From: Ghiorsea sp.
GTDB lineage: Bacteria > Pseudomonadota > Zetaproteobacteria > Mariprofundales > Mariprofundaceae
Direction of reading: 5' to 3'
Assembly: GCA_030950765.1 (NCBI GenBank)
Contig: JAUZQX010000150.1
Span: 1 to 9,145 of the forward strand
Length of the DNA: 9,145 nucleotides
In this document: positions 1 to 7,718 of the stretch, piece after piece
How positions within the stretch are numbered: the first letter of the stretch is position 1
How the letters are laid out: each line of letters starts with the position of its first letter
Notes under the pieces: model-generated
Database searches by the model: none
Told to the model about the DNA's origin: nothing
The model's input: the letters and a program-made list of their open reading frames with translations, nothing else
Program-made: the position numbers and the translations under genes

Positions 1-312
1 CAAGGCATGTTATACACATCAGGGCAGATTGGGCTTGACCCGCAATCAGGGAACATGGTTGCCGATGATGTATCCAGCCAAGCTAAGCAGGTTGTGGCGA
101 ATTTATCGGCAGTGATTGAAGCGGCAGGCGGGCAGTTAAATCAAATTATTAAGGTGACTATTTTTCTTGAAAACATGGATGATTTTCCTGCTGTAAATCA
201 AATTTATGCAGCATGGCTTGGTGAGCATAGGCCTGCGCGCTCAACAGTAGCTGTTGCGGCACTTCCCTTGGCAGCCAAGGTTGAGATGGATTGTATTGTA
301 GCAGTTGGATAA
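1..312 (+). CDS. ridA: RidA/YjgF/YER057c/UK114-family enamine/imine deaminase, 3' part
   Basis: The reading frame is open from base 1, so the gene starts outside the window; 103 codons remain of a family usually about 125-130 residues long. RidA is a small trimeric cytosolic enzyme that hydrolyses reactive 2-aminoacrylate and related enamines released by PLP enzymes, protecting those enzymes from damage. The fragment shows the family core SGQIGLDP near its start and the signature PARSTVAVAALPL near the end. The arginine at 238-240 matches the catalytic Arg of E. coli RidA, and the glutamate of KVEMD matches its Glu120. The Cys that follows the Arg in E. coli (ARSC) is Thr here, a common variation. 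The stop codon lies 6 bp before the antiporter ATG, so the two are probably co-transcribed. The family call is firm; the exact subgroup is less so. Confidence 0.93.
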   Translation, partial: QGMLYTSGQIGLDPQSGNMVADDVSSQAKQVVANLSAVIEAAGGQLNQIIKVTIFLENMDDFPAVNQIYAAWLGEHRPARSTVAVAALPLAAKVEMDCIVAVG

Positions 313-318
313 CTTTTG

Positions 319-2157
319 ATGTTGATTGAAAGTACACCAACGACAGCCTTTGTCATTGCCGTATTGATTGCGGTTGCCGCGCAGCTGCTGGCCGCACGGC
401 TGAAGTTTCCTCCCATTATTATTTGGCTGATTGCTGGCATGGCTTTGGGAACGTTTGGTTTGGATTGGATTCGTGCGGATTTACTTGCTGGAGCTATGCA
501 TACCCTTATCGAGCTTGGTTTGGCGGTCATTCTTTTTGAAGGCGGGCTTAATCTTAATCTTAAAACATTAAAAGAGCATGGATGGACGGTTGGTAAACTG
601 GTCATTGTTGGCCCTGTGTTAACCATGTTACTGGGTGGTACCTTGGTTCACTTTGTGGTCGGTATGGATTGGCCTATCTCCTTGTTATTTGGTGCTTTGG
701 TTGCGGTAGGTGGCCCCACTGTAATTACCCCTATTGTTCGCCAGGTGCGTTTGGACAGGGAAGTAAGCCATATTTTAACCAGTGAAGCGATGTTGGTGGA
801 TGGTGTGGGTGCGATTTTGGCGATTGTGATGTTGCAAATTGTACTTTTACCTGACCCCGATATGCTACATAGTTTTCAAGAAATCATGGCGAAGTTTGGG
901 GTTGGCGCATTTGTTGGCGTGATTGGTGGCTGGTTACTTGGCAAAGCGCTGAAACACAATGTCGCAGAAGGTGTTGAACTGCGCGTGGTATTAAGTTTGG
1001 CAAGTGCTTGGGGAATCTTTTTGTTGGCAGACCAAATTAGTTCACAGGCAGGTTTGCTTGCCGTGCTTATTTCGGGTGTGATTTTACAACGTATGGATAT
1101 TCCAGACTTACAAAATTTGAAACACTTCAAGGGTAGCTTGTCGATGTTACTGATTTCGGTGTTGTTTGTGCTGTTGGCAGCAAATCTAAACTTGTATGTA
1201 ATGGAAACATGGTTTTGGCAAGGTTTACTTATTTTTGTGGTGTTGGCATTGGTTGTTCGACCTTTGGTGGTTTGGTTATCATCGGTGGGTGGGCATTTGA
1301 ATTATCGACAAATGACCTTCCTTGCTTTTATGGCACCACGCGGTGTGGTGGCGGCGGGTGTAACCTCATTATTCTCTCTGATTTTATGGGAAGCAGGCAA
1401 CCCACATGCTGAAACATTGTTAGCACTGGTGTATATTATCATTATTGTTTCTGTATTTTTATATAGCTTCCTTGCCAAACCGATGAGCCAATGGCTTGAT
1501 GTGAAGGGAGGTTCCGATCGCTCGGTATTGATTGTTGGTGGTGGACAAGTCGGTGCAGAACTCGGGCGCTTGTTGAGTGAAGATAGAGAAGTACGCTTTT
1601 TAGATTTAAACAGTGAAGTGGTAAGAAACTTAAAACGCGCAGGTTTCATTGTTGTGCAAGGCAATGCTTTGGACCCCTTGTATATGGAAGTGATTCACGC
1701 CGAAGAAATTGATACTGTGATTGCCATGACAGGCTCTTCAGACCATAATCTACACATCGCACGTTTGGTACAAGAAAAATTTCATGTTTCTGAAGTGTAC
1801 GTGACCCTGCAAGAGGGAGATGAGAAAAAGCACAGTAGCCTGATTCATCAATTACAGGTCAAGCGTTTGTTTGCCAAACCGTATACGTTTAGTTATTGGC
1901 ATGACCAAGCTGTGCGTAAGCGCCTTGTGTTTGATACCCAAACAGTTGAACCAGACTCCGAGTTGATTGGTTTGAAGATGAGTGAAGTACGCATTCCCCA
2001 TGGTGTGCAGCCTTTGGCAGTGGTGCGTAATGGGCTGTCTCATATTATCCATGACGATTTAACCTTGAAAGAAGGTGATAATATTTATGCCTTGCTTCGC
2101 CCTGAACGAGTGAAAGAAGGACAAACGATTTTCACTGTTCCCACATTGACAAGCTAA
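319..2157 (+). CDS. Monovalent cation:proton antiporter with C-terminal RCK (TrkA-N/TrkA-C) module
   Basis: A 612-residue inner-membrane protein that would exchange Na+ or K+ for H+ and so affect pH and ion balance. Residues 1 to about 390 are a run of hydrophobic segments of the Na+/H+ exchanger fold, including LFEGGLNL, VGGPTV (about 129-135) and SEAMLVDG (155-162). Asp161 is the likely ion-binding acid; the residue before it is Val, where CPA1 proteins usually have Asn and CPA2 proteins Asp. From about residue 402 a Rossmann-type RCK domain begins (VLIVGGGQVG, Gly-rich loop 407-412), followed by a TrkA-C-like domain at about 537-595. Such modules sense nucleotides or ions and gate transport. 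I chose the ATG at 319; an in-frame TTG at 316 directly precedes it, and a weak GGA lies about 9 nt upstream inside ridA. Ion specificity cannot be read from the sequence. The layout resembles NhaP/KefB-like proteins but I cannot assign a symbol. Confidence 0.88.
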   Translation: MLIESTPTTAFVIAVLIAVAAQLLAARLKFPPIIIWLIAGMALGTFGLDWIRADLLAGAMHTLIELGLAVILFEGGLNLNLKTLKEHGWTVGKLVIVGPVLTMLLGGTLVHFVVGMDWPISLLFGALVAVGGPTVITPIVRQVRLDREVSHILTSEAMLVDGVGAILAIVMLQIVLLPDPDMLHSFQEIMAKFGVGAFVGVIGGWLLGKALKHNVAEGVELRVVLSLASAWGIFLLADQISSQAGLLAVLISGVILQRMDIPDLQNLKHFKGSLSMLLISVLFVLLAANLNLYVMETWFWQGLLIFVVLALVVRPLVVWLSSVGGHLNYRQMTFLAFMAPRGVVAAGVTSLFSLILWEAGNPHAETLLALVYIIIIVSVFLYSFLAKPMSQWLDVKGGSDRSVLIVGGGQVGAELGRLLSEDREVRFLDLNSEVVRNLKRAGFIVVQGNALDPLYMEVIHAEEIDTVIAMTGSSDHNLHIARLVQEKFHVSEVYVTLQEGDEKKHSSLIHQLQVKRLFAKPYTFSYWHDQAVRKRLVFDTQTVEPDSELIGLKMSEVRIPHGVQPLAVVRNGLSHIIHDDLTLKEGDNIYALLRPERVKEGQTIFTVPTLTS

Positions 2158-2165
2158 GGTTAGGT

Positions 2166-3005
2166 TTGAAGAAAACGCGTTTTGCGCCATCACCAACGGG
2201 TTTATTACATCTTGGTAATGCCTATTCCGCTTTGGTATGCGAACAATGGGCAAAGAAGCATGATGCAGCGCTCTTTTTGCGTGTTGAAGACATTGATTTC
2301 ACACGTTGTAAACCTAAATTTAGTAAACAAATGCTCGATGATTTGACGTGGTTAGGTATAAGCTTTGATGTGGTATCTTTCCAACAACAGCGTTTAGTTT
2401 TATATGAACAGGCGCTGCAACAATTGATAGATATGGATGTATTGTATCCATGTTTTTGCACTCGAAAACAGGTGAATGCAACCTTAGCAAGCCAAAAAGT
2501 GAACCGTCATTTAAAGACAGAACACTGTTTGGAAGCTTACCCAGGCACTTGTAAACACCTAGCTACAGAGCTTCGACAACAACAGATGTTAAATATGCCG
2601 TACGCATGGCGTTTGGACTGCCAGACTGTGTTTGAAAGAGTAGGGAAGCTGTGTGCTTGGCAAGATGTTCAAGGGCATAAACATTTGTTTAATGTATTGG
2701 ATATCGGTGATGTGATTATTGGACGCAAGGATATTCGGTTTAGTTATCATTTGTGTGTGGTTGTTGATGATGCAGAGCAAGGCATAACACATGTTATTCG
2801 TGGTGAAGATTTACGCAGTAGCACTCCCGTTCATCATGTGTTGCAGCGCTTGTTGGGTTATAAATCACCCCAATATTTGCATCATGTTTTGATTACGAAT
2901 AATGAAGGTGTCCGTTTAGCAAAAAGCAAAGGTTCACCCGCATTACAAGCCTTGCGGGAAAATGGGGTTACTGCAGAACAGGTTCGCCAATCACTTGGTT
3001 TTTAA
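2166..3005 (+). CDS. gluQ: Glutamyl-queuosine tRNA(Asp) synthetase
   Basis: A 279-residue truncated paralogue of glutamyl-tRNA synthetase (also called gluQRS or yadB). It activates glutamate with ATP and attaches it to the queuosine base at position 34 of tRNA(Asp), rather than to a tRNA 3' end. Visible motifs are FAPSPTG (6-12) with the HIGH-equivalent HLGN (15-18), RVEDIDFTR (39-47), and a KMSKS-equivalent RLAKS (250-254). A likely zinc site is formed by Cys96, Cys98, Tyr125 and Cys129, matching the CxC...YxxxC pattern of E. coli GluQRS but with about 15 extra residues between the halves. The length fits a protein lacking the anticodon-binding domain of GltX, which separates it from true GluRS. 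The start is TTG at 2166, backed by a TAAGG ribosome site 6 nt upstream that overlaps the antiporter stop. The stop codon overlaps that of the convergent phoU. Confidence 0.94.
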   Translation: MKKTRFAPSPTGLLHLGNAYSALVCEQWAKKHDAALFLRVEDIDFTRCKPKFSKQMLDDLTWLGISFDVVSFQQQRLVLYEQALQQLIDMDVLYPCFCTRKQVNATLASQKVNRHLKTEHCLEAYPGTCKHLATELRQQQMLNMPYAWRLDCQTVFERVGKLCAWQDVQGHKHLFNVLDIGDVIIGRKDIRFSYHLCVVVDDAEQGITHVIRGEDLRSSTPVHHVLQRLLGYKSPQYLHHVLITNNEGVRLAKSKGSPALQALRENGVTAEQVRQSLGF

Positions 3006-3706
3006 TGATTATCTTCACCTGAGAGCAAACGTGCTGCGGCTTCGTGGTCGACATGGCGAATATCGTGCCCACGTTCCATATAAATCACCATTTCGGCAAT
3101 ATTTGTAGCATGATCGGCGATGCGCTCAAGGTTTTTTGCCACATTAGACAAAATAATGGATGAACCAATCACACGTGGGTCCTCCATCATATAAGTTAGC
3201 ATTTCTCGATACATACGTTTATATAGTATATCAATACCAGCATCCTTCTCAATCACGAGCATGGCAAGCTCCGTGTCACCTCGTGAAAAGGCATCTAGTG
3301 CACGGTTGACTTGGCGCACGACTTTTTCGCCCATGATGTCCAAGTTCGAAAAGTTGCGGGGAGGGTTTTCTTCAGCGCGTAACATGCCTTGTGCGATACC
3401 TGCAGCTAAGTCACCCATGCGTTCTAAGTCTGTTACCAGCTTGATAATCCCCATAATAAAGCGCAAGTCACCTGCTGCAGGCTGTCTTCGTACCAACATT
3501 TCACGTGTCATTTCATCACATTGCACTTCTAAAGCATTGATAGCTTTATCACGTTCTAGGGTTTTGAGCGCCAGCTCTTCATTTTGCTCAAGCATAGATT
3601 TCACAGCATTTTCAATTGCGCGCTCAACCAACCCACCCATAGCAAGAATATGTGTCTTTAATTCATCCAGCTCTTCATCAAAGCGTTTCATGGTATGTAA
3701 CGGCAT
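3002..3706 (-). CDS. phoU: PhoU-family phosphate signalling protein, distal copy
   Basis: A 234-residue cytosolic all-helical protein. PhoU joins the Pst transporter to the sensor kinase PhoR, keeping the Pho regulon off when phosphate is plentiful. The sequence has the two expected three-helix repeats with paired metal-binding motifs, TDLERMGD (92-99) and NLERIADHATNIAE (192-205), plus the family segment QPAAGDLR (75-82). The ATG at 3706 has an AAGGA ribosome site 6 nt upstream; an internal Met at residue 6 lacks one. It is the last gene of the pst cluster and lies 102 bp after a second phoU. Its last four bases are shared with the stop of the convergent gluQRS. Of the two copies this one keeps the more typical first metal motif (MGD), so it may be the canonical PhoU; that is inference. 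Confidence 0.93.
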   Translation of the reverse strand: MPLHTMKRFDEELDELKTHILAMGGLVERAIENAVKSMLEQNEELALKTLERDKAINALEVQCDEMTREMLVRRQPAAGDLRFIMGIIKLVTDLERMGDLAAGIAQGMLRAEENPPRNFSNLDIMGEKVVRQVNRALDAFSRGDTELAMLVIEKDAGIDILYKRMYREMLTYMMEDPRVIGSSIILSNVAKNLERIADHATNIAEMVIYMERGHDIRHVDHEAAARLLSGEDNH

Positions 3707-3808
3707 GGTTTGTCCTTTATGGTGTCTAAGTATGTATTATATTTTCGACGATAAGTCGCAAGAATGCAAGTGTCGCATTATGTTGATACCTTTCACTTGC
3801 ACAGTATT
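3707..3808 (-). promoter_or_regulatory. Intergenic region between the two phoU genes with a possible promoter
   Basis: This 102-bp gap contrasts with the 1-9 bp gaps or overlap elsewhere in pstC-phoU. On the minus strand it holds a perfect TATAAT at 3741-3736, about 30 bases before the distal phoU start. No good -35 lies 16-18 bp upstream; TTGCGA is present but only 14 bp away. A six-base direct repeat, GTCGCA on the plus strand (3755-3760 and 3772-3777), lies upstream of the TATAAT. I see no PhoB box (TGTCA-type repeats 11 bp apart). The gap could give the distal phoU its own expression, but the call is weak. Confidence 0.35.
3765..3801. repeat. Perfect 8-bp inverted repeat downstream of the proximal phoU
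   Basis: TGCAAGTG at 3765-3772 pairs exactly with CACTTGCA at 3794-3801, leaving a 21-nt loop. It starts about 7 bp after the proximal phoU stop on the minus strand. No run of T follows it in the direction of transcription, so it is not a standard intrinsic terminator. It could be an RNA-processing stem or a protein-binding site, or it may be chance. Confidence 0.4.
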
Positions 3809-4507
3809 TTAGTCTTCTTCATCTTCAAGTACATCATTCAATTCTTCAATGCTTAAGTGACGAACTTCATGAGAACTGGATGAGTAAATAATCATTTCAG
3901 CAATGTTACTTGCATGATCACCAATGCGTTCAATCACTTTAGCAATATTGGTCAAAGCAATGGATTGGCTGATGATAGAAGGGTCTTCAGCCATACGCGT
4001 TAACAAAACACGTTGACAGTTTTCGTAGGAATCATCTAACAACATATCTTGTTCAATAACCTTTTTTGCCAGTTGAACATTATTTTTGATATAAGCTTTG
4101 CGGGTATTTTTGACTTGTTCCAGTAACAATTCACGCATCACTGGAATTGATGTTGATTTACGAGGAATAAAACCATCCATGTTCAAAGCATTGCGTGCCA
4201 ATTGGGTTGCTAGGTCACTCATGCGCTCTAAGTCAGTAACGATTTTTGTAGCTGAGAATACAACGCGCAAATCTGATGCTGCTGGTTGAAATTGAATAAT
4301 CAACGTTCGTGCCAACTCATCAATTTTAAGCTCTAAGGCATTGACCACTTCATCACGTGCAATCACTTGTTCTGCCATGGCTGAATCGGCAGTAAAAATT
4401 GAAGTTAGGCTTTGTTTAATATTTTTGCGTGTAATTTTAAACATGGTGTTGATGAGTTGGTGTAACTCATTCAGTTCATCATCAAAACGACTAAGTGTAT
4501 GTGGCAT
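3809..4507 (-). CDS. phoU: PhoU-family protein, proximal copy next to pstB
   Basis: A 232-residue PhoU paralogue. It shares the overall plan with the distal copy (opening MPHTLSRFDDELNELH against MPLHTMKRFDEELDELK; QPAASDLR at 74-81), but is clearly divergent. The metal motifs are TDLERMSD (91-98), with Ser where the distal copy has Gly, and VIERIGDHASNIAE (191-204). The C-terminus is a short acidic tail, EELNDVLEDEED. It follows pstB by 9 bp, and its ribosome site TAGGAG overlaps the pstB TAG stop, so translation is probably coupled to the ATPase. The usual role is negative control of PhoR and of Pst activity. Which copy signals and which tunes transport cannot be decided from sequence. Confidence 0.93.
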   Translation of the reverse strand: MPHTLSRFDDELNELHQLINTMFKITRKNIKQSLTSIFTADSAMAEQVIARDEVVNALELKIDELARTLIIQFQPAASDLRVVFSATKIVTDLERMSDLATQLARNALNMDGFIPRKSTSIPVMRELLLEQVKNTRKAYIKNNVQLAKKVIEQDMLLDDSYENCQRVLLTRMAEDPSIISQSIALTNIAKVIERIGDHASNIAEMIIYSSSSHEVRHLSIEELNDVLEDEED

Positions 4508-4516
4508 AATATTCTC

Positions 4517-5278
4517 CTAACCAAATCGACCAGTAATATAGTCTTCTGTTTGCTGCTGTTGGGGTTGGCTAAAGAGAGACGAAGTTTCTCCAAATTCAAT
4601 CAAGTTACCCATATAAAAGAATGCTGTGTTGTCGGATACACGTGCCGCTTGTTGCATGCTGTGCGTAACAATAATAATGGTAAATTCACTTTTAAGCTCA
4701 TCCATAAGCTCTTCAATTTTTGCTGATGCGATTGGATCTAGGGCGGAACAAGGTTCATCCATTAAAATAACATCAGGTTTAATGGCAATGGTACGTGCAA
4801 TACATAAACGCTGTTGTTGACCACCTGATAAGGCTGTTCCAGACTGGTGTAATTTATCTTTGACCTCAGTCCATAATGATGCTTTTTTCAAGGCAGTTTC
4901 GACAAGTTCATCCATTTCAACGCCTTTTTTGGCGATACCATGAATGCTTGGTGCATAGGCGATGTTTTCATAAATACTTTTGGGGAAAGGGTTAGGTTTT
5001 TGAAATACCATGCCAACGTGGGTGCGTAGTTGTACAACATCAACATCTGGCGCGTAAATATTTTTGTCATCCAGTGTGACCTCGCCTTCAATACGACATG
5101 ATGAGATATGGTCATTCATGCGATTCATACAACGCAGAAGTGTTGATTTACCACAACCAGATGGGCCAATAAATGCTGTGATTTTTTTATCTGCAATCGC
5201 CAAGTTAATACCATGTAAGGCTTGCTCGGTGCCATACCATAGTTTTAGGTCTTGGATGTTAATTTTTGATGTGTTCAT
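4517..5278 (-). CDS. pstB: Phosphate ABC transporter ATP-binding protein PstB
   Basis: A 253-residue ABC ATPase that powers phosphate import by the PstSCAB complex from the cytoplasmic face. All motifs are intact: Walker A GPSGCGKST (38-46), signature LSGGQQQR (150-157), Walker B VILMDEP with Asp174 and catalytic Glu175, the D-loop SALDP, and H-loop His206 in IVTHSM. RCMNRMND after Walker A and ALKKASLWTEVKDKL before the signature are typical of PstB. The ATG at 5278 has an AAGGTGG ribosome site upstream. A longer in-frame start inside pstA at 5320 was not chosen because it lacks this support. The gene starts 1 bp after the pstA stop and is followed by phoU after 9 bp. Length is normal for the family. 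Confidence 0.97.
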   Translation of the reverse strand: MNTSKINIQDLKLWYGTEQALHGINLAIADKKITAFIGPSGCGKSTLLRCMNRMNDHISSCRIEGEVTLDDKNIYAPDVDVVQLRTHVGMVFQKPNPFPKSIYENIAYAPSIHGIAKKGVEMDELVETALKKASLWTEVKDKLHQSGTALSGGQQQRLCIARTIAIKPDVILMDEPCSALDPIASAKIEELMDELKSEFTIIIVTHSMQQAARVSDNTAFFYMGNLIEFGETSSLFSQPQQQQTEDYITGRFG

Positions 5279-5279
5279 C

Positions 5280-6455
5280 TTACCACCTTGTTTCAAATCG
5301 TTTACGCAACCATACAGCAAGACTGTTCATCGAAAGCAGTAAGCTCAAGAGTACAAGAATTGCAGCGGCTGTACGTTCTTCGTATGCTCGAATAGATTCA
5401 CCTGCCCATGTGAAAATCTGAGCGGGTAGCACTGTAGCTACTTCAGTAAAACCTGTTGGTGTATCTGGAATATATGCCATCATACCAATAATGAGTAGGG
5501 GGGCTGTTTCACCCATGGCTTGGGCTAAACCAATGATAGAACCTGTTAAAATACCTGGTAAAGCCAAAGGTAGGGTATGGTGCCATACGGTTTGCCACTT
5601 TGAAGCACCCAAACCATACGCTGCTTCACGAATCGTGTGAGGCACAGCACGCAAAGCTGCGCGTGTGGTAATAATAATGACGGGTAATGTCATCAAGGCT
5701 AAGGTTAGACCTCCCACCAAGGCTGAAGATCGGGGCACACCGAAGAAGTTGATAAAAATAGCTAAACCAAGCAAACCAAAAAGAATGGATGGAATGGCAG
5801 CCAGGTTATTGATGTTTACCTCAATAACTTGGGTAAGGCGATTATCTGGGGCAAACTCTTCCAGATAAATGGCCGTCATTACGCCAATGGGTAAAGCGAC
5901 AAGTAAGGTTACAATGAGCACGTATATGGAGCCAACAAGGGCAGACTTGATGCCTGCAAGTTCAGCCATTTTAGAGTCGCCATTGGTAAAGAAATTGGAG
6001 TTGAAGCTAAGCTTCACCTTACCTTCTTCTTGAAGTTTATCGATTTGTCTTTTTTGTTTGTCTTTAAGTCGGTTGGATTTGCCTTTGAGGTATTGATCTA
6101 CATCTGCTGTGGCAACAACCCACTCATTACGCACGGTATTCATCACCTCGGGGTGGTCTTCCATGTATATTGGTAATGTGCGTAACCAGCCGCGGCTCAC
6201 AATTTTACGATAAGATTTATCAATCGCTTTACGATAACTTTTGTGTGAAGCTTCATTGTACTGAACATCAACAAGGATTTGCGCTTGCACAAGTGCTGAA
6301 TAACCTTGGTTGATGATATTGTAAAAAAAGAATACCAAAAATGCAGCCGCCAAACTTAAAGCAAAAATAGCAGAGCCTTTAAAGAGCTTTTCTTTGCGGT
6401 AACGCTTGCGTAATCGTTTGTTGGTTTTCATGTTAGCTAAAACCTGCTTACTCAT
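5280..6455 (-). CDS. pstA: Phosphate ABC transporter permease PstA with DUF3333-type N-terminal domain
   Basis: A 391-residue inner-membrane permease that forms the phosphate channel with PstC. It is about 100 residues longer than E. coli PstA. A basic N-terminus (RLRKRYRKEK) leads into a first membrane helix at about 27-48. Then comes a hydrophilic, probably periplasmic stretch at about 50-165, which I recognise as resembling DUF3333 of alphaproteobacterial PstA. The transport core follows, with AIYLEEFAPDNR (195-206), NINNLAAIPSILFGLLG (214-230) and an EAA loop IREAAYGLGASKWQTVWHHTLPLALPG (275-301) that docks on PstB. The ATG at 6455 has a CAGGAG site 5 nt upstream and overlaps the end of pstC by 8 bp, so coupling is likely. 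An upstream start at 6482 is less likely. The role of the extra domain is unknown. Confidence 0.95.
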   Translation of the reverse strand: MSKQVLANMKTNKRLRKRYRKEKLFKGSAIFALSLAAAFLVFFFYNIINQGYSALVQAQILVDVQYNEASHKSYRKAIDKSYRKIVSRGWLRTLPIYMEDHPEVMNTVRNEWVVATADVDQYLKGKSNRLKDKQKRQIDKLQEEGKVKLSFNSNFFTNGDSKMAELAGIKSALVGSIYVLIVTLLVALPIGVMTAIYLEEFAPDNRLTQVIEVNINNLAAIPSILFGLLGLAIFINFFGVPRSSALVGGLTLALMTLPVIIITTRAALRAVPHTIREAAYGLGASKWQTVWHHTLPLALPGILTGSIIGLAQAMGETAPLLIIGMMAYIPDTPTGFTEVATVLPAQIFTWAGESIRAYEERTAAAILVLLSLLLSMNSLAVWLRKRFETRW

Positions 6456-7665
6456 ATTGGCTCCTGAATCGACGAATAACATAAATCGACAAGACGTTTA
6501 ACATCAATGTGATAATTAATAATACCAAACCTAAACCAAATGCTGATAAGGTTTCAGGTGAATCAAAGGCTTGATCACCTGTTAAGGCATCAACAATACG
6601 CACAGTCACGGTTGTCATGCCTTCCAAAGGGTTCCAGGTGAGGTTGGGGCGCAGGCCTGCCGCCATCACTACAATCATGGTTTCACCCAATGCGCGTGAG
6701 ATACCTAATAGGCATGCTGCAATAATACCTGGCAGTGCAGCGGGCAAAACGATACGAACAATGGTTTCAGACATGGTTGTACCCAAAGCAAGGGATGCAT
6801 CACGCAAGCTTCGGGGTACGGCACGAATCACATCGTCAGAAAGCGATGAAATAAAAGGAATAATCATAATGCCCATGACAATGCCTGGCGTTAAAGCATT
6901 GGTGTAATCGGCATGCAAACCAACGGCATCGGCAAACTTAACCACAAGCGGGCTGACGGTAATCGCAGCAAAGAAGCCATAAACAACGGTAGGCACACCA
7001 GCGAGGATTTCCAAAGCAGGTTTTGCCGTGTTGCGTACTTTCTCACTGGCATATTCCGACATATAAACTGCGGATAAGATACCAATAGGAACAGCTACAC
7101 ACATGGCGATAATGGTAATCATAAATGTGCCTGCAAACACAGGGATAGAGCCAAACATGCCTTGCGTATTGCCATCTGTGGCATCATCAGGTGCCCAATG
7201 TGTGCCTGTGATGAACTCCCACACGCTTACAATATGGAAAAACTGCATGGCTTCGAAAATAATGGCTAAAACAATGCCAATGGTGGTTAAAATTGAAATG
7301 GATGCAGCTAAAACCAATGAAACACGAATAACTTTTTCAACGCTTTCGCGGGCTTTAAGCTCAGGGTTGATTTGTTTAAGACCTCGCCAAGTGCCCCAAA
7401 GTGTCAGCAAGATAGTGCTAGGGATTAAAAAAGATGCACCTACATCATAAAGATGTAATAAATGTAGGACGGATGAAAAGAAGAATAAGCATAATGCAGG
7501 CACAACCATCCAAAGAACAGCAAACCATGCATAATAAGCGGGTAAAGAGTGCCAACGTGAGTTAAGGCTTTTCTTTTTCACATGTTGCAGGATAAAAAAG
7601 CCGCTGATGACTGACATTAAAGACAGAATCAAAATACTGTTTACCATGAAATCAAATATGTTCAA
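6448..7665 (-). CDS. pstC: Phosphate ABC transporter permease PstC
   Basis: A 405-residue inner-membrane permease partner of PstA, longer than the roughly 320 residues of E. coli PstC. Residues 1 to about 95 hold additional hydrophobic segments (about 5-27, 45-70 and 78-92), as in alphaproteobacterial PstC. The core domain starts near 115 and includes AVPIGILSAVYMSEY (191-205), LEILAGVPTVVYGFFA (218-233) and an EAA-type loop LRDASLALGTTMSETIVRIVLPAALPG (287-313), followed by ISRALGETM. The start is TTG at 7665, with TAGGTG a suitable distance upstream. The next candidate, ATG at 7647, has no ribosome site, so I prefer TTG. It follows the pstS terminator and overlaps pstA by 8 bp. Confidence 0.94.
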   Translation of the reverse strand: MNIFDFMVNSILILSLMSVISGFFILQHVKKKSLNSRWHSLPAYYAWFAVLWMVVPALCLFFFSSVLHLLHLYDVGASFLIPSTILLTLWGTWRGLKQINPELKARESVEKVIRVSLVLAASISILTTIGIVLAIIFEAMQFFHIVSVWEFITGTHWAPDDATDGNTQGMFGSIPVFAGTFMITIIAMCVAVPIGILSAVYMSEYASEKVRNTAKPALEILAGVPTVVYGFFAAITVSPLVVKFADAVGLHADYTNALTPGIVMGIMIIPFISSLSDDVIRAVPRSLRDASLALGTTMSETIVRIVLPAALPGIIAACLLGISRALGETMIVVMAAGLRPNLTWNPLEGMTTVTVRIVDALTGDQAFDSPETLSAFGLGLVLLIITLMLNVLSIYVIRRFRSQYE

Positions 7666-7718
7666 AATAACACCTACTATTTGTGATTTACACTTCGCAA
7701 GGAAGGCTAGCGTGCCAT

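Noticed and set aside
204..626. A 140-codon open frame on the minus strand across ridA and the antiporter
   Set aside because: It has no family resemblance and is antisense to two well-supported genes.
3707..3808. PhoB box in front of the distal phoU
   Set aside because: GCGACAC and GCGAC resemble half-sites only loosely and are 17 bp apart, not 11.
3261..3812. A 183-codon open frame on the plus strand opposite the distal phoU
   Set aside because: It is serine- and arginine-rich with no recognisable domain, and lies antisense to a well-supported gene; a codon shadow.
5279..5320. Upstream start for pstB inside pstA
   Set aside because: The ATG at 5278 has an AAGGTGG ribosome site and gives the usual PstB length.
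6456..6482. Upstream start for pstA
   Set aside because: The ATG at 6455 has a CAGGAG ribosome site at good spacing, and the basic N-terminus plus first helix follow it.
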